Below, one piece after another: positions 31,691-40,200 of a DNA stretch of 64,000 bases (positions are counted from its first letter, which is position 1; each line of letters opens with the position of its first letter). Below the pieces are notes generated by a model that saw only the letters and a program-made list of their open reading frames with translations, had not been told where the DNA came from and ran no database searches. Source of the stretch: Thalassoglobus polymorphus (GTDB lineage Bacteria > Planctomycetota > Planctomycetia > Planctomycetales > Planctomycetaceae); NCBI RefSeq assembly GCF_007744255.1, contig NZ_CP036267.1:2483500-2547499 (forward strand), given 5' to 3'. The position numbers were made by a program, and so were the translations under genes.

Positions 31691-32218
31691 ATGGCTCGTT
31701 CGACTGGAAATTGTATCGCTGATTCGCTTCAACTCTGTTTGGGATATGCCGAAAGACTTTTGAAAGACATCCCGGCTGAATCGTTCGGTCGCTTTGCTAC
31801 TGTCGGTGGAGAGACTGTCAACTCTAATCATCCGGCGTTTATTCTGGGGCATCTCAGTTTGTACCCGATTCGAGTTCTCACGGAACTTGGACAGGACCCG
31901 GCCGATGCCATCACACCAGAGAACTATGAGTCGCTCTTCAGCGACAAGGTCACTTGCCAGGATGACGTCGACGGAACGCTTTATCCTCCGATGGAGGAAA
32001 TCAAAGAGTATTTCTTCAAGGGCTACGGAGCAGCTTTAGAGAAACTGCGAGCCGCCGAAGATGAAATTTTTCTTCAAGACAACCCTGCTGAAGGTCGCCT
32101 CAAGGAACTCTTCCCAACGATAGGTTCGATGCATGCGTTCTATGTCGGTGGGCATGTCATGGTTCATCTCGGACAATTGAGTGCATGGCGTCGTATGCAA
32201 GGGATGGGACCTGCATAG
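31691..32218 (+). CDS. DinB-like four-helix protein
   Basis: A 175-aa protein of the DinB/YfiT-like superfamily: NHPAFILGHLSLYP near residues 37-50 and GGHVMVHLGQLSAWRR near the C-terminus hold the His residues that form the metal site in this fold. Members serve as thiol-dependent S-transferases or have unknown roles. AAGGA precedes ATG 31691, which was chosen over an upstream start at 31628. It lies 75 nt after the VWA gene on the same strand and before a terminator, so it may be the last gene of the MoxR cassette. Confidence 0.8.
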   Translation: MARSTGNCIADSLQLCLGYAERLLKDIPAESFGRFATVGGETVNSNHPAFILGHLSLYPIRVLTELGQDPADAITPENYESLFSDKVTCQDDVDGTLYPPMEEIKEYFFKGYGAALEKLRAAEDEIFLQDNPAEGRLKELFPTIGSMHAFYVGGHVMVHLGQLSAWRRMQGMGPA

Positions 32219-32286
32219 CGGGAATAGACACATCTGCCGACTGGCACGTACTGTCAGGTTGTCAGGATAAAATATTGCTGAATACA

Positions 32287-32326
32287 GATTCCCGAGAGTT
32301 CGGAACTTTCGGGAATCTCTTATTTT
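32287..32326 (+). terminator. Intrinsic terminator after the DinB-like gene
   Basis: Stem GATTCCCGA (32287-32295) with TCGGGAATC (32309-32317), then TCTTATTTT. It closes the transcription unit that begins with the MoxR gene or with the DinB-like gene. Confidence 0.8.
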
Positions 32327-32452
32327 AAGGGGGGATGGGCCTGTCGCCGGTTCCCGATCTTCATCGTTTTTTTGAATCACGGTTGATTCAAATGAGTCAG
32401 TCGGATACCACATGAAAATCTAATCAATGCCGACTGATGGAAATTACCTGCG

Positions 32453-32749
32453 ATGAGTTCTTCGAACGCCGATCCTGTCTACGTCCATTCAAAAAATGAA
32501 GCCTATCTCATTCTGATTGTTTGGGCGCTCAGCTTTGCCTGGACTGTACCCTACTGCTACTTCACCGGATACCAGACGACTAGCGAGAATTGGGAGTTGA
32601 CGCTCACGATGGGGATCCCTTCCTGGATCTTCTGGGGCGTTGCATTCCCCTGGTGTGTCTCTGGTCTGTTGTCGATTTTGATCTGTCTCTTCTTCATCAA
32701 AGATGATGATCTCGGTCAAGCTGACGACGAACTTCCGCTCGATGAATAA
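32453..32749 (+). CDS. DUF997/YhdT-like small membrane protein
   Basis: A 98-aa protein with two membrane segments (AYLILIVWALSFAWTVPYCYF and IPSWIFWGVAFPWCVSGLLSI) and an acidic tail. Small proteins of this type (DUF997; YhdT next to PanF in E. coli) accompany sodium/solute symporters. The symporter gene follows 133 nt later on the same strand. It probably acts as an accessory subunit; this is inferred from gene order. Confidence 0.8.
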   Translation: MSSSNADPVYVHSKNEAYLILIVWALSFAWTVPYCYFTGYQTTSENWELTLTMGIPSWIFWGVAFPWCVSGLLSILICLFFIKDDDLGQADDELPLDE

Positions 32750-32882
32750 TTCACGTCATCTGATTCACCCTGACAAAATCTGAATGGACGATTGGAATTT
32801 CTGCGAACAACAACGATTCCGTGAGTCTTATTCAAAATTTCATTCTTCCCTCCACCCCGCCCTGCCTTTCGGGAAATACTCA

Positions 32883-34946
32883 ATGTCTTCGATTTCCAAT
32901 TTTCAGATCCTCGCCGTCAATGCCTCTGATGCTGCGATCTGGACGTTTGTGGTTTACACGCTTCTTGTCTTTGTCATCGCCGGCTTTGCAAATAATCTTC
33001 TCAAAGGGCGAAGCTTTCTGAGTGAATACTTTCTGGGTAGTCGCGGATTGGGAGTTTGGGCATTCGCTTTAACATTCGCTGCAACGAGCGCATCGGGAGG
33101 AAGCTTCACCGGGTTTCCCGCTAAAATCTACACTCATGGTTGGATTCTGGCACTCTGGATCGCCAGTTATATGGTCTATCCATTGTGTACAATGGGACTG
33201 CTGGGAAAACGTGTGAATCAGGTCGCGCGGAAAAGCGGAGCGATTACGATTCCGGATGTTCTACGAGATCGTTTCGACAGCCGCAGTTTCGGTTTGGTTG
33301 CAACGCTCTTGATTGTCTTTTTTCTCTCTTTCAATCTCATTGCACAGTTCAAAGCTGGGAGTGTGATTCTGCAAACACTGATTCAGGATGTCGACGCTTT
33401 TAAAGGCTTGAGCGGCTTCGTGGGGAGTTCGGTCAGCGGAATGGATTTCTTCTCAGAAGTCGATCCCGGATACTTTACTTGCCTGGTTCTTTTCGGTGTT
33501 CTCGTCATCGTCTATACCACGTACGGCGGATTCCATGCAGTTGTTTGGACGGACGTGATGCAAGGGGTCGTGATGATCGCTGGTGTTGCCATCATGCTGC
33601 CGTTAACACTCTCGCAAGTTGGTGGACTCAGGTCGGGAACCGAACAGATGGCGAGGATGATTCCGCCACGGATCGGAACTGCTTCAATGGAACTGGCTGA
33701 CTCCACTGATTCACCGAGAGCACTCACAAACATCTGGATCGCACAAACGAATTCAGACGACATTCGGCAGATTTACCGGCTTAGCGGGTCGATCGCAATT
33801 CCAGCTGGGGAGAAGGTGATTGACGACATTCCCGTCGTGGAAATTCGGACCCCAGAAGAAGTCGAAAGGCTATGGGACAAATTTTTCTCTGAATTACCAG
33901 AGAGCGCATGGCATCAAATTGGTCCAGCAGAGTCGAATATCCGACAAGCAGCTGTCGAGGGAAATTTCGTTCTGGGAGCAACTGAGTCTGGGATCGACAT
34001 CCTTTGTACGTTTGGAGAGTTTCAAGACTTTGAGTATGGAGCCGAGCGGACTGGTCACTATGTTTCCGGACCTGCTCCAATGCCACCAAAGCCTGATCAG
34101 GACGATGGTCCCACCGATGCAGAAGTCGCAGCTGCTGCGGGATTCCTCCCGCTTGGTATGGCGATCTCCTTCTTCTTCATGTGGGCGATTTCAGGAACTG
34201 GTCAGCCGCAATACATGGTTCGGTTGATGGCATTCAAAGATTCGAAAACGCTTCGTCGAGCGATTATTACCGTGACGATTTATTACGGGCTCATCTATTT
34301 TCCGTTAGTCGTCATCTTCTGCTATTCACGAATTCTTCTACCCGGTATGGAGAATGAAGCAGACCGAATTATGCCTGCGATGGCGGTCACTCTTACAGAG
34401 AACGCAGGTTATGGATGGTTAGCAGGTCTTCTTGTTGCAGCCCCGTTCGCTGCTGTGATGTCAACTGTCGATAGTTTCTTACTCGTGATTTCTTCCGCGC
34501 TTGTTCGAGATGTTTATCAACGGAATATCAGCCCCAATGCGAGCGAGACGACGATCAAGCGTCTTTGTTATCTCACGACACTCGTCATCGGAACGATTGC
34601 CCTTGTCTGTGCCATCAACCCTCCTGCATATTTGCAGGACATCATCGTCTACGTCGGTTCAGGGTTGGCGGCCTGCTTCCTGTTCCCGGTCGTCGCGCTA
34701 TTATTCTGGAAGCGATCAAATACTGCTGGTTGCCTGGGAAGTATGTTGGTTGGTTTCGGGACACATCTGTTTATGCACGTTCTCAGCTGGTGGCGAGGTG
34801 GTGAGTTTACCGATCCAGTCAACCTCTTTGGGTTTTCTCCTGTGGTCGTTGCACTGGCGGCGTCTCTCATTGCAGTGCTTGTGATTACTCCGATCACTCC
34901 GAAACCGGCTGAGCACCTCGTGAAAAAATACTTCGAGAAAGAATAG
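32883..34946 (+). CDS. Sodium/solute symporter (SSS family) with extra soluble domain
   Basis: A 687-aa transporter of the PanF/PutP fold. Family signs: YFLGSRGLGVWAFALTFAAT, SGGSFTGFPAKIY, YTTYGGFHAVVWTDVMQG, and the C-terminal LLVAAPFAAVMSTVDSFLL with the Na+ site serines. Between the membrane segments ending at about residue 246 and restarting at about 420 (LPLGMAISFFFMW) there is a soluble insert of roughly 170 residues not usual in this family. The insert contains IRTPEEVERLWDKFF and ends in a Pro/Asp-rich linker. The start was moved from 32784 to ATG 32883. Substrate unknown. Confidence 0.85.
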   Translation: MSSISNFQILAVNASDAAIWTFVVYTLLVFVIAGFANNLLKGRSFLSEYFLGSRGLGVWAFALTFAATSASGGSFTGFPAKIYTHGWILALWIASYMVYPLCTMGLLGKRVNQVARKSGAITIPDVLRDRFDSRSFGLVATLLIVFFLSFNLIAQFKAGSVILQTLIQDVDAFKGLSGFVGSSVSGMDFFSEVDPGYFTCLVLFGVLVIVYTTYGGFHAVVWTDVMQGVVMIAGVAIMLPLTLSQVGGLRSGTEQMARMIPPRIGTASMELADSTDSPRALTNIWIAQTNSDDIRQIYRLSGSIAIPAGEKVIDDIPVVEIRTPEEVERLWDKFFSELPESAWHQIGPAESNIRQAAVEGNFVLGATESGIDILCTFGEFQDFEYGAERTGHYVSGPAPMPPKPDQDDGPTDAEVAAAAGFLPLGMAISFFFMWAISGTGQPQYMVRLMAFKDSKTLRRAIITVTIYYGLIYFPLVVIFCYSRILLPGMENEADRIMPAMAVTLTENAGYGWLAGLLVAAPFAAVMSTVDSFLLVISSALVRDVYQRNISPNASETTIKRLCYLTTLVIGTIALVCAINPPAYLQDIIVYVGSGLAACFLFPVVALLFWKRSNTAGCLGSMLVGFGTHLFMHVLSWWRGGEFTDPVNLFGFSPVVVALAASLIAVLVITPITPKPAEHLVKKYFEKE

Positions 34947-35017
34947 GCCTCTTATCAGGTCAGTGATAACGCCTCACAACCGTCAGGCTGTAAGCCCCCT
35001 GACCTGCTTGCGGATTG

Positions 35018-35047
35018 TTCCTCAACCTGTCGAATCAGGTTGAGGAA
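35018..35047 (+). terminator. Stem-loop, probable transcription end of the symporter gene
   Basis: TTCCTCAACCTG (35018-35029), 6-nt loop, then its exact complement (35036-35047). No T-tract follows. A looser upstream pair CAGGTCAG/CTGACCTG lies at about 34959-35006. Confidence 0.6.
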
Positions 35048-35083
35048 ATCCGTTGTTCCACTCGATTACTTTCAGACAACGTT

Positions 35084-35192
35084 CTACTAGAGCAGTTTGC
35101 TTTACCGTGTGCCCGTGAAGAACGCAATTCTCTAGTAAAATGCTGTTCGCCACGAGGCAGAACCTGCAAACCAATTCGAAAGATGCTCTTGA
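35084..35192 (+). repeat. Intergenic repeat family B, full-length copy
   Basis: Starts CTAGAGCAG and ends GATGCTCTTG, so the ends are inverted. Left arm GTGTGCCCGTGAAGAAC; right arm GCTGTTCGCCACGAGGCAG followed by CAAACCAATTCGAAAGATG. This is the reference copy, very close to 41498-41602. Confidence 0.85.
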
Positions 35193-35263
35193 CCGGTCGT
35201 TCCGCTTGGCTGGCAACTGTCCAGTAGCGGCTCGTACGATCTGCACAGCCAAAGAGAATTTAC

Positions 35264-35341
35264 GAGAACAGATCCTGTGACGTGAAATTGTACTCTCAAA
35301 CGTTGAGAAAAGAGACGGTTCCGGAGGTTGACGGACTGGTT
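35264..35341 (+). repeat. Intergenic repeat family A
   Basis: Begins GAACAGATCCTGTGACG and ends GGACTGGTT. Its right edge touches the stop codon of the minus-strand amidohydrolase gene, which is read from the last bases of the repeat. Confidence 0.8.
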
Positions 35342-36782
35342 AAGGTGAGCTGGTGCGGTCTCGGTAGTTGAACGGAGGAAGTTGATCGGGGGCGACGAGA
35401 GGTTTGTATTTTCGTTCACCGAGGCGTCTTTGCAATTCATCATTGGCTTGCTGGACGATGTCAGGAGAGTGAAAGAGGTCGTAAGCCGTCGCTGCCAGTG
35501 TTCGGGCGGCGAGCGTCATTCCGTATTTGGCGATTGGAGTATTGCCGCAGGCGACAGCTTGCCAGGAGTGACCGGGAGTCCCCGGGACCCAACAGGCTGC
35601 GTTGAATCCGGTTGTCGGAACAACCCAGGAAACGTCGCCCACATCTGTCGACCCTTGCCCTGTTTCTCCGCGTGTATTGACTACGATTTGTATTGAATCC
35701 AGCGATCGCGGGGCAGGCATGGTCTCCTGAAGCTTGAGTGCGAACTTGATGTCCTCATCGGTGTACTTCAAGTCATTCAATTCCTTGAGGTTTCTTCGCG
35801 TCACTTCGGAAAGAGCGTTGTTCGGCATGATCTCGACAATGCCACCTTCGTTGCGAATTTCGAGGCGTGTTTCCGTGGCCAGTGCTCCTGCTTCGGCACA
35901 CTTCACGACACGTTCGTAGATGTTCCGGACAACATCTGAACTCGGGTGACGGACGTAGTAATAGACTTCCGCGAAGTTCGGCACAATGTTTGGGGCGTCT
36001 CCACCAGAGCTGATGACATAGTGGATGCGAGTTTTGTCAGGAACATGTTCTCGGAGCAGCTGCGTGCCGAAGTTTGTGAGTTCAACGGCATCGAGCGCCG
36101 AGCGGCCTTGTTCAGGAGCAGCGGCTGCATGAGAACTCGTTCCGTGGAACCGGAATTTGACGGCGATTCGTGCAAGTGATGATCGATCGCCAGCTGCGTT
36201 TCGGCTACTTGGGTGCCAATGCAAAGCAAGGTCGACATCATCGAACAGCCCAGCTCGGACGAGAAACACTTTCGCGCTTCCACCTTCTTCCGCCGGGCAT
36301 CCATAATAGCGGAGAGTTCCTTTGATGTGCCCTGCCTGAATTTGTTTCGCCAAAGAGATCGCAGCAGATGCAGAGGCGACACCGAACAGGTGATGCCCGC
36401 ATCCATGACCGTAGTATTTTCCCTTGGGTTGCTCCTGATATGGGACAGCATTCTGAGCCAGTCCCGGAAGAGCATCATATTCACCGAGAATAGCAATGAC
36501 AGGTTTTCCTTCACCGATCGTCGCGGTGAAAGCTGTGGGGATTTTTCCAACTCCGTGCTGAACTTTGAACCCTGCATCTTCGAGCCAGTCAGCGAGTAGC
36601 TTCGACGATTTCTCTTCCTTGTAGCCAGGTTCCGCCCACTCCCAGATTTGCTGAGCATTCTCCCATGCGGTCGGTTCTAGTGCCTTGACCGACGAGAGAA
36701 CTTCCTTTTTATTCTGAGCGAGAATTGGTTGTGCCAATAATGAAAAGAACGTCAAGATGGCAGCGCAACGAAGAGAGAGCAT
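35340..36782 (-). CDS. Exported M20 family amidohydrolase
   Basis: A 480-aa protein with signal peptide MLSLRCAAILTFFSLLAQPILA. It matches the M20D/AbgB-type amidohydrolases: ILGEYDALPGL, YGHGCGHHLFG (zinc-binding Cys/His), YGCPAEEGG (catalytic Glu pair), LHWHPSSRN, and GTSSHAAAAPEQGRSALDAVE of the dimerisation domain. These enzymes cleave amide bonds of N-acyl amino acids, aminobenzoyl-glutamate or similar. The export signal suggests action outside the cytoplasm. The start was set to ATG 36782 rather than 36821. Its stop lies in the edge of a family A repeat. Confidence 0.9.
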   Translation of the reverse strand: MLSLRCAAILTFFSLLAQPILAQNKKEVLSSVKALEPTAWENAQQIWEWAEPGYKEEKSSKLLADWLEDAGFKVQHGVGKIPTAFTATIGEGKPVIAILGEYDALPGLAQNAVPYQEQPKGKYYGHGCGHHLFGVASASAAISLAKQIQAGHIKGTLRYYGCPAEEGGSAKVFLVRAGLFDDVDLALHWHPSSRNAAGDRSSLARIAVKFRFHGTSSHAAAAPEQGRSALDAVELTNFGTQLLREHVPDKTRIHYVISSGGDAPNIVPNFAEVYYYVRHPSSDVVRNIYERVVKCAEAGALATETRLEIRNEGGIVEIMPNNALSEVTRRNLKELNDLKYTDEDIKFALKLQETMPAPRSLDSIQIVVNTRGETGQGSTDVGDVSWVVPTTGFNAACWVPGTPGHSWQAVACGNTPIAKYGMTLAARTLAATAYDLFHSPDIVQQANDELQRRLGERKYKPLVAPDQLPPFNYRDRTSSP

Positions 36783-36809
36783 TTTGAATCCTGCATTTGT
36801 GTCTATGAT

Positions 36810-36853
36810 CAGTCTCAGCAACTTCTCAATTCAGAGGTTGCTGATGGAGACTG
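36810..36853 (-). promoter_or_regulatory. Stem-loop in the amidohydrolase 5' leader
   Basis: CAGTCTC (36810-36816) pairs with 36847-36853 and CAGCAAC (36816-36822) with GTTGCTG (36837-36843). It lies 28 nt upstream of the start codon, where it could affect translation. Confidence 0.45.
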
Positions 36854-36916
36854 GAGACGCTCGACCGATTAAGCGGAACTGCTAATCTACGAGCCGAATC
36901 TGAAAGAGAATACAGT

Positions 36917-37025
36917 TTCTCCGTCAGAATACGCAACGATCTTCATGAAAGTGCTGATAAAGTGAAATTCATAGCGGTTCATACAGGGTTGGCACTTACA
37001 CGCAGCATGATTCTCCGTCAGAATA
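36917..37025 (+). repeat. Direct repeat of a 15-mer, 94 bp apart
   Basis: TTCTCCGTCAGAATA occurs exactly at 36917-36931 and again at 37011-37025 within the divergent gap. Possible paired regulator sites. Confidence 0.6.
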
Positions 37026-37251
37026 GACGAGTTGTACGTCTTGCAGGAGCCTCTTTTTTCTAGGTCATCGTGCAGAACGAGACAGCTTTCATGGGGAGTG
37101 ATCCTGCCCCTGTCTTGCTGTCTCGATTTTGTTTAAGATCACCATCTTTACTGCGGATATTATCATCAACAAATAAGACAGGTTGTTCGATTCCCTGAAC
37201 TCCCTGCGAAGATAAAGCGACCTCGATCCTTCGCTGATTGAGGAATACCCC

Positions 37252-40200
37252 ATGGCAGAACGGAAGAAAAACAAGTCCACGAAAAAAGTCCAATCTCTCG
37301 ATCTCTCTTCGGACGGGATGCGAGAAGCGTTGGGGTATCTCAATTTTAGTAGTGGAACTTCTGACCCCTCTTTCCTCAAAAGTTTGAACTCGATTTGGAG
37401 TCAGCTTTCGGAGCAGGCGAGCTACGTTGAACAATTGAAGGATGTCCTGCTCAGCAACCTGAAAGATATTCCAGAAGTTGAAAGCGCCTTTTCCGATACA
37501 ACTCAGGCTGAGAGCGTCATCACCATTGGTGTGGATTCTGTTTTCCCGGCCTACTTAGAGTATCACCGCGATTTGCTTTTTCACGTTGATACCGAAGAGT
37601 TAGAGAATCCTTTCTTTCTCGGCAAAATCTTTGAAGCGGTTCTGGCTCAGGGCGGTCCTTGGACCGAGACGGATCGGATTGTTGAGTTCGCTTTGGCGAC
37701 GCTGAATGACTTTGTCGGCTATCGTCCGATTGCTGTGCTGGAAAACGGTCGCAAGATGGAGATCTACGCACACGAACGTCATCGTCCTTTGCCGTTATAT
37801 TATCCTGATGCAGGTGTCGCCCATGGGCGGTATGAAGAGCTGATCTCTCATTCCATTGAATTTCTGAAGGGAGCTCCACAGGATCTTTTGGAAGAAGCGT
37901 ATTTCTCCCTTGATCAACTCGAAGAGCTTTCGTGTGATTTGCGGGCCTATGATCACGTGAATCCAGCTTTCAAACGCACAAACTATATGTTTGGGGAATG
38001 GGATCCACATCGGATCGATTCCAAAGGGAACTATCGCCGGTTTGTCATTCGGCAGATTGTTCTCGATTCACTGCTGGAATGGGTCAACGGGAAGCATAGC
38101 AAGACTGCCAGAAAAGAGCGGTTGTTCGATGCCGCTGCCGCTTTGTGCGGCACGATGATCATGGCCTCTTCGATCAGTGGTGCAGGACCGGGGACGCATG
38201 ACTCAACGATTTCATTAACGACGTTGCTTCCGGTGGTGGCTCGTCGCCGAGATGAATTCTATGCGCGGATTATGTCGAGTGCGACCGGAACGAGAGCGAA
38301 ACGATTGCACGACGAGGCTCAAAAAACGCAACAGCCATTTGGCCACATTCGACAATTCCTGAATATGCAACTCGCCGGGTACGGAGCGCGACAGGTGCAG
38401 CACCGAGAACTGGCTCACCTCTACGCTGCGATGGGCTATGCAGAGGCCAGCCGGACGCAGGCCAATGCCATTCCAGCCTGTTCGATACGTATCGAATCTG
38501 AAATCGAATGTTCGGTTGCTTCAATTCACCAATCGCTGGACGACAATGAGGTTGAGTCGGCAGTCGCACTTCTTCGAGAACTTCCCCGGCTTGTCACTCG
38601 CGGGATTGAATGCGGAGCTTTGGTGGACCCGTGGAACATTCTTGGTTTTCAGGGCCAGTATCCCCTGTTCTCAGCTCGTGAAGATGCTATTCCTGATACT
38701 CGCATCGAGACGTTACTCGGCTTAATGGAATCGTCATTCAATGCTTTTTCGAGAACATTAAGTGAGACCGGGGCGAAAGGGCTCGATCAGCTTCGCGAAG
38801 AAGTGAGCGTCATCTATCAGGGTTTCGCGGATTGGTGGGACCGGTTTGGAAGTGATGTCATCGAAGATCTTCCGGATGTGGATGGGCACGAGAGTTGGGA
38901 GTCTGCGACGCATGTCTCGGAAATTATGAGTGAGTGGCGAAATGCGGGCGAAGCTTCCGGCGATATCTCATTTTGGCGAGAACGCGTCGAGAAATTTCAG
39001 TCTGCGCAATCATATGCCCTCGTTGTCGATGCACTGCTCAGCAAAGAAGATAAAGTTGCCTCGATGGGCTTGCTGATGCAATGGTTGAGTCAATTGGATG
39101 AGGTCGGGTTTGAATGCCCGCAGCATTCAGTCTTCTCGTTACTGATCCGCTGGATGAAACTCGCTACAAGCAAACGTCTCGAAGAGAATACATTCGAAGA
39201 GGAAGCGACAGCCATTCGGCGAATGTTTGCATTCCTCGAAGCGAATGCCGAAGACTGGTGGGCCGTGCCGGTTCTCGGGAATGGATTTGATGAAAGCGAT
39301 AGCCTTCCTCCAACGGATCTTCTTTTCGGTGGCGAGTTCGACGAAGAGAACGACCTCGAAGAGGAAGAAGGCGAAGACGACATTTTCAGTGCCGCGTACG
39401 ACGAAATGGTTTTTCGCGATAGTGCCGAGGATGGAAATTGGGGGGACACCGTTGAAGGAAACACCGGATTCCAGAACGGTGAATTCGAATCTCTCAACCG
39501 TGAGCTTGAGCCACGGCTCAAATTTTTGAACGCTGTTGGTCAGCTTTGGCAAATGGCAGCAGCTTCGTTCGCCGGAGAAATGTTTCAGAACCAAGGTGAA
39601 CAGGTTCTCGATGCGCAAATGGTAGACGCTGTCGTCGGGTGGCATCGTCAGGCTCAACGCTGGCAGATCGATTTAGCAGAACTGATGGAGAATGTTTGGG
39701 ATCGTGAACTCTCCGAACCATTTGGTGACCACGATGGAAATGTGGAATACGATGTTCAGTTGCAAGTCAAGTTTTATCTTCTGCACCAAATCATCAGTAC
39801 CCTCATCTGCCTGCAAAACTCAGAGCGGCTTCTGAACGGAATTATTCCTGAAGACGTCACGATTCCGCGTGGAAGCGAACAAGATCGACGATTGGCAAAA
39901 ATCTATCGGTCGGTCGTACAGCGAGATATCGAAGGTGTCAGGGCACTGCTTCCGGGACTTTTGTCGCGGCTTTCTCGCAATCCACTCTTGTACGTCCCCT
40001 TCGAGAATGGAGGAGAGCCGGGGCAGATCTTGCGCACCCAGGCGCTGCAGTCGGTGATTCGATTCCTGCTCCGTGAACTTCCACAAATGGGGATGCTGCG
40101 CGAGACCTGGCATCTGCTCTACACTGCGTTTCGGATGGAACGCAAATGGCGTCCGAAAGGACAGGCAATTACAGAGTTTGATCGACTGTTCTCGATTGCA

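Larger units (their letters stand above)
34947..35339. other. Intergenic region with hairpin and paired B and A repeats
   Basis: 393 bases between the symporter and the convergent amidohydrolase. Holds a 12-bp stem-loop at 35018-35047, a full family B copy and a full family A copy; no gene seen. Confidence 0.65.
36783..37251. other. Divergent intergenic region with hairpin and 15-mer repeat
   Basis: 469 bases between the amidohydrolase (minus) and the 1361-aa gene (plus). No gene seen. Contains a stem-loop at 36810-36853 in the amidohydrolase leader and a 15-mer present twice (36917-36931 and 37011-37025). GAGGAA at 37240-37245 serves the plus-strand gene. Confidence 0.55.

Noticed and set aside
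32036-32413. Minus-strand frame of 125 codons across the DinB-like gene end
   Set aside because: It covers the terminator and the opposite strand of a recognised gene; no motif.
36810-36853. Riboswitch in front of the amidohydrolase
   Set aside because: Only a simple stem-loop is seen; no conserved aptamer sequence was recognised.
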